DNA of 64,000 bases from Xestospongia bergquistia. Its lineage: Eukaryota > Porifera > Demospongiae > Haplosclerida > Petrosiidae. The DNA is taken from positions 1,116,001-1,180,000 of the forward strand of contig OZ014416.1 of the NCBI GenBank assembly GCA_963965975.1, in the 5' to 3' direction. Below are positions 57,769-64,000 of the stretch, piece by piece. Position numbers and translations under genes: made by a program. Below the pieces are notes generated by a model. The model had not been told where the DNA came from and ran no database searches. It was given only the letters and a program-made list of their open reading frames with translations. The first letter of the stretch is position 1; each line of letters starts with the position of its first letter.

Positions 57769-60700
57769 TCATTGCAGCACAGCAAAGAGCAAAACCACTA
57801 GGGTCAATAGTGGTATGTAGGGTGTTTTCAGTCCTAGTGCTGTAAATATAGATAGAGCAATGTTGTAATTGTTATGTGAGCAATGATAATGTACTAGTGA
57901 TATATCTTATAGTATGCTTTTATTTTGGGGTTTACCTGCACTAGGAGTAGATATTGGTGTTGATGTAACTGTTGATATTGGTGTAGTTGATGTCATGGTT
58001 GATAATATTGATGTAGTTGATATTATAATTGGTGGAGCTGTATCTCCAAATGTTGTATTAAGAGAGAATGTATTATTTGTGTCTAGACCCTCAATGGAAA
58101 GAAAAACATTAGCTGTTGTGTTTGATGGTGAACCAGTTTGACGACGTCGACGATTTGCTTGCATACCACCAGTAGATGACTGATATAAGTCAGGACTAAT
58201 AAAGTAATCTATACCAGTACTTGTACTTTGGACTGAGAAATCAGCTGTTAAAGAAGTAGGGTTTCTTACTGAAAATGATCCATAGATTAACAATTGTCCA
58301 GATATGATATTTATTTTTATTGTGAGACCTTCATCAGGAAAGGTATATTGTAGCAAGCGAAACTCACTTATACTAAGACTTGTTTGTATACCGTCACTAA
58401 TAGATATTATGGCTGGAGCTGTTTAAAATAAAGGTCACACAATGTAACAATGACATATAATGTAAGTGCTTACTTGTACAAGCTGTTGTTTGTAGTGGGA
58501 GCAGTTGTTCCACAAATTGACTTTGAGAGAAGTTTGAGATAATAAAGACATTATTAGAACTAGAAGCTATAGTATTCAGTTCATTGAGGTTAACACCACT
58601 TCCAATACCAAACGAGTAGACTACTATACCAATATCATGAACAGCCTGTGCAGCTTGAGCAGTTGAACTTGGTGAATTGGAGTAACCATCAGTAAAAACT
58701 ATAGCTACTCGAGGGACTCCTTGACTTGTACGAGAGTTATTAAAGGCAGTTTGTAAAAGATTTAAAGCTAAATTGGTATATGTAAATCCATTAGTATAAA
58801 CAATATTAGTAATAGAAGTGTTTAGCTGTCCAGCATTGTTAATTGAACCAAGTGGAATAACAATAGAAGCTGAACTTGAAAATGTTATAACTCCAACACG
58901 TGTTTTGTCATCCCCAATTTCAAAATTGGAGACAATGCTGTTAACAAACGTCTTCATTGTTGCAAAGTTTGAACTACCAACACTTCCAGAAGCATCCAAC
59001 ACAAAGATAATATCAAGACCAGATTTGCAACCTATATTGTAAATAGTTATATTGATTCAATTAGACAATAAATAGACAATTATACCTCCAAGAAGATTTT
59101 TCAAAGTTTGAAGGAATTGACGTGTAACAAGTTGTGTAGCATTTGATATCCAACTATCCACAGAAGATAAGAAACTATCAGCTGCTTGCTTAGTGCATGT
59201 AGTTGCTGTTTTAAGAACCTGCACTTAAAAAAAACATCTTAACCAAGGTCTTTTGTTACCATAGTTTCATCAATATAATAGAAGACCAATTCTAAAATAC
59301 CACGAAGCCAAACCTAGTCTAACTCAATATGTATAAACCCAACTATAAATAAAGCCATAAGTAATCTTTGTAGTTTATTGTTAAAATATTCACACCATGA
59401 GAAAGAGATGGATACTATTTCAAGTGAACTAGTTCAGTTGAAATAGTATCCATCTCCTCCTCATGGCTTCAATTATTGTACAAAGAAATATAAGTTTTGG
59501 CTTTATTTATATTGAGTTAGTCTAGGCTTGGTTTTATGGTATTTTAGAATTAGGCTTCCATCATATTTGTGAAGCTAGCTATCAGGCACACAATAGCAGT
59601 GTCTATGTAGGGATGACCTGGATTATCCATTGAAATATATTGTCATGATCAGAAAACACAGATTGTCTCACCGAAAGCACATCAGAATATCTCAATACTT
59701 GTCAGTCTTTTTTCCTAGGACAATGTCCATGTTATGACTGGTTTATAAGCTAAAGCAATGTTTCTATCACAGTGGAAGTTGGTGAAAATGCTGAATTGTT
59801 CATGTTTCTTCTTCTTTTGTCTACAACAATAACTCAAAAAGTAAAAGATTTGCCACCATTTTCTCAGATGCATGGAACTGAACTATTGGCTTTTGTATCT
59901 CACATTTTAAATAAGTAATTTGAGTAGTTTAGCTACTCTTGAGAAGCCATTTTTATGAATAGTTAATATTAAATGAAAGAAACAGATGCTAGCAAAAAAT
60001 ATCAGTCTCCTACTTCTGGCAATAAGTATAGACTATTTTCTGCTTTGATGTTCAGCTTAAATCTTAAAAGATCCAGAATAATTATTGTATGACTGATAAG
60101 CTAATGACTGTAAGCCTAGCTCTTATGTAATGAATTAAGTATTATTACGATTTTCAAGTTTCCAACTAATTTCCTGTTATCACTGAATGTAGTCATAACA
60201 ATTATTATTTCTTCATCACAATATGTAATAATGTCTTTTTGTGAGCTGGTTAAACATGAAACCTCACTCCTTGCAACATGCTACATCTCTTCTATATTGG
60301 CTATCAAAATACTTGCATTTAAAAAATTAAGCAAACAAGTAAAAAAAAAACATTTTCTAGAAAATGAAACAAATATAGGGATGGGTAAGTAATATCAGTC
60401 CAATACAAAGAATGTGAACAAGATAGTAGGGATGGCAATTGCATAATTCTTACATAATAACACAGGCATAGAATACAACAATATATGACTGATAATATTT
60501 AAGTGATTTATATAATTATAGCTGTTGAATATCCTAAATTGTTTGTTCATCTGTGCTATTATGCAGGTATGATACAATTGCCATTTTTAAGTGATGAAGT
60601 GATATGTCACAATTATAAACAGTTTTATTAGTTTCAAACCTCTTGAATTGCCTGTTTATTCCAGACATCACTCCAAACAAAGACTTCATATGCAAGGCAG

Positions 60701-61148
60701 TGAAGGTTAGTGGCACTTAATAGAATATCAGAACAGAATCCATTATCTCTATTACAAGATGCATGGTTGTTCAAAGCAAATGTCTCTAATTGACTACATG
60801 TTCCATTTGATTTGTAAACGTCACTACCTAAGATAGCTTTCATAAGACAAATCTTGGTATTATTGACCCACATTTGACCCTATGTATGAAATTTAATAAA
60901 ATAGAACTTTTAGAAGAATGCTGAATACTTACTGCAGATGTAAAACAACTTTGCTTGTTTGTGAATTGATGACAGTATCTGTCACCATAGCCACGAGGAT
61001 ATCCATTAGTTCCACATTGAAATCTTGCCTCTACACACTGAGTGTAGAAGTCACAGTTACCAGCATTAGCTAGAGCTGTACAGTCCTGAGCTTTGACAAT
61101 AACACTAACTGCCAAACAAGACACCACTGCAAGTAGGAATAGTTTCAT
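57769..61148 (-). CDS. VWA4: divergent VWA surface protein with Ser/Thr stalk
   Basis: Six exons (61148-60933, 60879-60640, 59218-59086, 59031-58474, 58418-57936, 57839-57769) give 566 residues. Signal peptide MKLFLLAVVSCLAVSVIVKA; cysteine-rich domain; VWA with MIDAS VLDASGSVGSS, NGFTYTNLALN and IVFTDGYSNS; furin-type NRRRRQTG. It has an added stalk of about 35 residues rich in Thr, Ser, Ile and Pro (TTSILSTMTSTTPIS...), before the hydrophobic end IPLLTLVVLLFAVLQ. Exon 5 is 483 bases against 390. Protein sequence is the most divergent of the family. Intron 2 (59219-60639) is enlarged by a foldback element. The promoter has a TATA box and matches VWA2. GPI anchoring is inferred from the tail. 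Confidence 0.85.
59286..59553. mobile_element. Foldback element in VWA4 intron 2
   Basis: Full-length copy of the 55741-56003 family, with the central palindrome at 59407-59454. The flanking 180 bases (to about 59765) also match 56004-56220, so a longer block was duplicated. Confidence 0.75.
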
Positions 61149-61197
61149 GTTTAAAAGCTTGTAAGTTGTAGATTTATTAATGATTGCATGCAGTCCT

Positions 61198-61205
61198 CTT
61201 TTATA
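61198..61205 (-). promoter_or_regulatory. VWA4 TATA box
   Basis: TATAAAAG on the minus strand, 50 bases upstream of the VWA4 ATG, in a block shared with the VWA2 promoter. Confidence 0.7.
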
Positions 61206-62471
61206 GAATTGTCTAATTCTAAAATTGAACAGTAGTGTTTTCAAAATTTTGACACATTCTTAAATTTGGTTTGTTATGGAAGAAACCTTTCAGTATCACA
61301 TATTGATTGGTCTTAACTCAGTTATAGTTAATAGACGTTATAATAGAGGTATATTGGAACATAATTATATTTTGATCAGTCAAATCCATAGAGCAATAGT
61401 AATCAAAATTATATTATATTAATTTCCACTTTGTATCATACAACCTGTTAAAAATCATTATTAGTTATAACATTTTGTAAACAGTTACATCATGCTATCT
61501 ATATAACCATATATTGGCTATATCAACCAGTCAGTTTTTACAGTGTAAATATATTGGACTCTTTTGAACTATCCATGTTGAATATTGTTATTCCTCAAGT
61601 GACGTAATCTCACGTGATGCGCAAACTGATTATTGATGAAAAAAGCATTCCTCTTCAATCAAAAGGGGGAAAAAAGCTTTGTCGTTTAGTATAACTATAA
61701 ATAAAGCCATAAGTAATCTTTGTAGTTTATTGTTGAAATATTCACACTCTGAGGGAGTGATGGATACTATTTCAAGTGAACTAGTTCAGTTGAAATAGTA
61801 TCCATCTCCTCCTCATGGCTTCAATTATTGTACAAAGAAATATGTTTTGGCTTTATATATTGAGTTAGACTAGGTTTGGGTTTTGTTATTTTAGAATTGG
61901 GCTTCCATCATATTTGTGAAGCTAGCTATCAGGCACACAATAGCAGTGTCTATGTAAGGATGACCTGGATTATCCATTGAAATATATTGTCATGATCAGA
62001 AAACACAGAGTGTCTCATCCAAAACACATCAGAATATCTCAATACTTGTCAGTCTTCCTTCCTAAGACATTGTCCATGTTATGACTGGTTTATAAGCTAA
62101 AGCAATGTTTGGCTATATCAACCAGTCAGTTTTTACAGTGTAAATATATTGGACTCTTTTGAACTATCCATGTTGAATATTGTTATGTTGTGATGGTCAA
62201 ACTATGTTTGAGTGTTTTTTTATAAAGTGAAGTTAAAGAGGCCATGTTCACTTGTGTAAACATGACATAAGAGTAATTAAGAATATTTATTTTTGAAATA
62301 AAATATGCAATAACAAAAATTGCTATAACTAACACAGATGTGCCAAAAACTTACTATAGTTAATAACACAATATAATAATGTACTAACAAAGCTAACTAA
62401 GTAATAACTATATAGTTTAACAACTATTTGGTAACTTTTAGCAGCACAATCTTTAGTATACTGAGCTAGTT
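61206..62471. other. Spacer between VWA4 and VWA5
   Basis: 61370-61580 repeats the 51960-52150 type segment. 61583-61690 is the CRE/E-box repeat. 61690-61900 is a foldback element lacking its left end, with its palindrome at 61759-61806. 62160-62471 is the VWA 3' flank. No gene. Confidence 0.6.
61690..61900. mobile_element. Foldback element, left-truncated copy
   Basis: Begins abruptly after 'tcgtttagt' and matches the reference copy from 'ataactataaataaagcc' to the right end 'ttttagaattgg'. Confidence 0.7.
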
Positions 62472-63869
62472 TTATTGCATTAATGTAGCTAACAAGGTAA
62501 AGAGAACAGCAAAGAGTGGAATGTGATAAATCGTCTTCATTCCTAAAGCTATAAAATGAATAGAAGTTTTAATTTGATTAGAATAATAAAATTAGGAAAA
62601 CTACATTGTTATATATTTATGTGCTTTACCTGCACTAGTTGTATCTCCAAATGTTGTATTTAGAGAGAATGTGTTGTTATTAAGTAGGCCCACAATAGAC
62701 AAGTAGACATTAGCTGTAGTGTTGGACATTGAGCCAGTTTGACGACGTTGACGATTTGTTTGCATACCACCAGTAGATGACTGATATAAGTCAGGACTAA
62801 TAAAGTAATCTATACCAGCACTTGTACTTTGAATGGAGAAATCAGCTGTTAAAGAAGTAGAGTTTCATATTGTGAATGATCCTTGGACCTCTACTTGTCC
62901 TATAGTAATATCAATTTTTAATGTAATGCCTTCATCAGGAAAGGGATACTGGAGCAAATGAGACTCATTCATGCCAAGACTTGTCTCCAATGGGTCACTT
63001 ATAGAACCAATGGCCAGAGCTATTTGAGAAAGTTCATTCTATTAATAAAATGTAATATGCTTACTTGTACAAGCTGATGTTTGTAGTGGGAGCAGTTTGG
63101 CAGCAAATTGAGCGGGAGAAAAGCTTGAAATGAGAAAAACATTTCTTGAACTAGAAGCTATAGTATTGAGCTCAGATGTGTCAATACCACTTCCAATACC
63201 AAATGAATAGACTACTATACCAGCTGCATGAACTAACTGTGCAGCTTGAGCAGTTGAATTTAGTGATGTGGATTGACCATCAGTAAAAACTATAGTTACT
63301 CGAGGGACTCCTTGACTTGTACGAGCATTACTGAATGCTGTATGTAGAAGATTTAAAGCTAAATTGGTATATGTTAATCCATCAGTATAATTAATATTAG
63401 TAATAGAAGTGTTTAGCTGTCCAGCATTGTTAATTGAACCAAGTGGAATAACAATAGAAGCTGAACTTGCAAATATATGAAATGCATAGATGATCAGAAA
63501 AGTTTACAGTTGTACTGTGTATACATACTAACCTCCAAGAAGCTCTTTCAGAGTTTGAAGGAGTTGGTGTGCAACAAGTTGTACAGCATTTGATATCCAA
63601 CCATCCAAGAAACTATCAGCTGCTTGCTTGGTACATGTAGTTGCTGTGTCATAAACCTGTAGGGAATGCAATAATATAAAAAGTATCTTTGATTGCATTT
63701 TAATTTAGTGTACTTGTTGAATTGCTTGTTTGTTGAAGAAATCACTCCATTGATAGACTTCAACAGCTAGACAGTACAAGTTGGTAGCACTCAGAAGAAT
63801 GTCAGTACAGAATCTATTGTCAGTATAGCAAGATGGATGACTGTCAAAAGCCAATGTTTGTAATTCACT
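62472..63869 (-). pseudogene. VWA5: deleted and interrupted VWA gene
   Basis: Exons 6 (62548-62472) and 5 (63019-62630) are full length. However, a CGA to TGA change at 62865-62867 stops exon 5 at the FTIRN position. Exon 4 ends normally at 63065 but lacks its first part. A deletion between two 'ttgcaa' words near 63470 removed the acceptor and the N-terminal VWA strand with the DASGS MIDAS motif. Exon 3 (about 63657-63535) has a 9-base in-frame loss. Exon 2 stops matching at 63868, and exon 1 is absent. The furin-type site reads NRQRRQTG. It cannot encode the family protein. Confidence 0.88.
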
Positions 63870-64000
63870 TTAGACTATCAGATGATAGTATCAATTTTAG
63901 GTGAACTAAATGGTATAATAAGTGAAAGTATGAGATGGACAAGCAACAAAAACCCTCCCCAGAATCGATAGTCATCATTAAACTCTCCACAAGTGGTGTC
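63870..64000. other. Sequence beyond the VWA5 breakpoint
   Basis: Unrelated to the VWA exon 2 sequence expected here. It begins 'tagactatcagatgatagt', a small inverted repeat. No coding match was recognised before the window ends. Confidence 0.5.

Noticed and set aside
37514..63869. Sponge aggregation factor genes
   Set aside because: No Calx-beta, VWD or wreath-type domains; the proteins are short and have a single VWA plus a putative GPI tail.

Overview
The window is nuclear DNA from an early-branching animal, most probably a demosponge of the Amphimedon (haplosclerid) type. The sequence shows AT-rich DNA, compact genes with many short GT-AG introns, tight divergent and convergent gene pairs, animal-type genes (cyclin L with an RS tail, PPP1R7, FAM78-like, an FG nucleoporin) and a death-fold adaptor of the kind abundant in sponges. 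The species call is inference; no ribosomal or mitochondrial marker is present. All gene models were built by eye from splice sites and reading-frame continuity.

Left part (1-31.3 kb) is a dense housekeeping region: a secreted cysteine-repeat protein with a broken upstream paralogue (0.2-2.4 kb); an unrecognised coiled-coil gene divergent from NIP7 (2.6-6.6 kb); an intronless multi-pass membrane protein resembling PRRT3/4 (7.1-8.8 kb); PPP1R7/SDS22 (9.8-12.3 kb); a CARD-like plus DEATH protein (12.3-13.1 kb); a TauD/clavaminate-synthase-like dioxygenase (13.3-14.8 kb); EEF1AKMT4-like methyltransferase (15.0-15.8 kb); FAM78-like (16.2-17.3 kb); PGD (17.4-20.3 kb) divergent from MRS2 (20.6-22.7 kb); an FG-repeat nucleoporin like POM121/NUP153 (22.9-27.9 kb) divergent from cyclin L (28.3-31.1 kb). 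These act in ribosome biogenesis, translation, tRNA modification, phosphatase control, pentose-phosphate metabolism, mitochondrial Mg2+ import and nuclear transport. They look like unlinked functions sharing short bidirectional promoters.

Right part (31.7-64 kb) is a segmental-duplication zone. A module of PUS3 (tRNA pseudouridine 38/39 synthase) plus an opposite-strand gene for a surface von Willebrand factor A (VWA) protein occurs as colinear copies A (about 31.7-40.1 kb) and C (about 47.6-55.1 kb). Between them lies a rearranged copy B (truncated PUS3 and an inverted VWA gene). Two further VWA genes follow (57.8-61.1 and 62.5-63.9 kb). An intronless cathepsin L gene sits in copy A only.

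The five VWA genes share six exons: signal peptide, a cysteine-rich domain over exons 1-3, VWA with a MIDAS motif in exon 4, a beta-rich domain with a furin-type site in exon 5, and a hydrophobic tail in exon 6 that looks like a GPI-anchor signal. Three read through (VWA2, VWA3, VWA4). VWA1 carries a 2-bp frameshift and VWA5 a deletion, a nonsense codon and loss of exon 1. VWA2 has lost exactly the furin-type site, VWA4 has gained a Ser/Thr-rich stalk, and VWA2/VWA4 share a TATA promoter absent from VWA1/VWA3. This rapidly evolving family is the most interesting content of the window. The spaces between copies are filled with foldback/MITE-like elements, some almost perfect palindromes.
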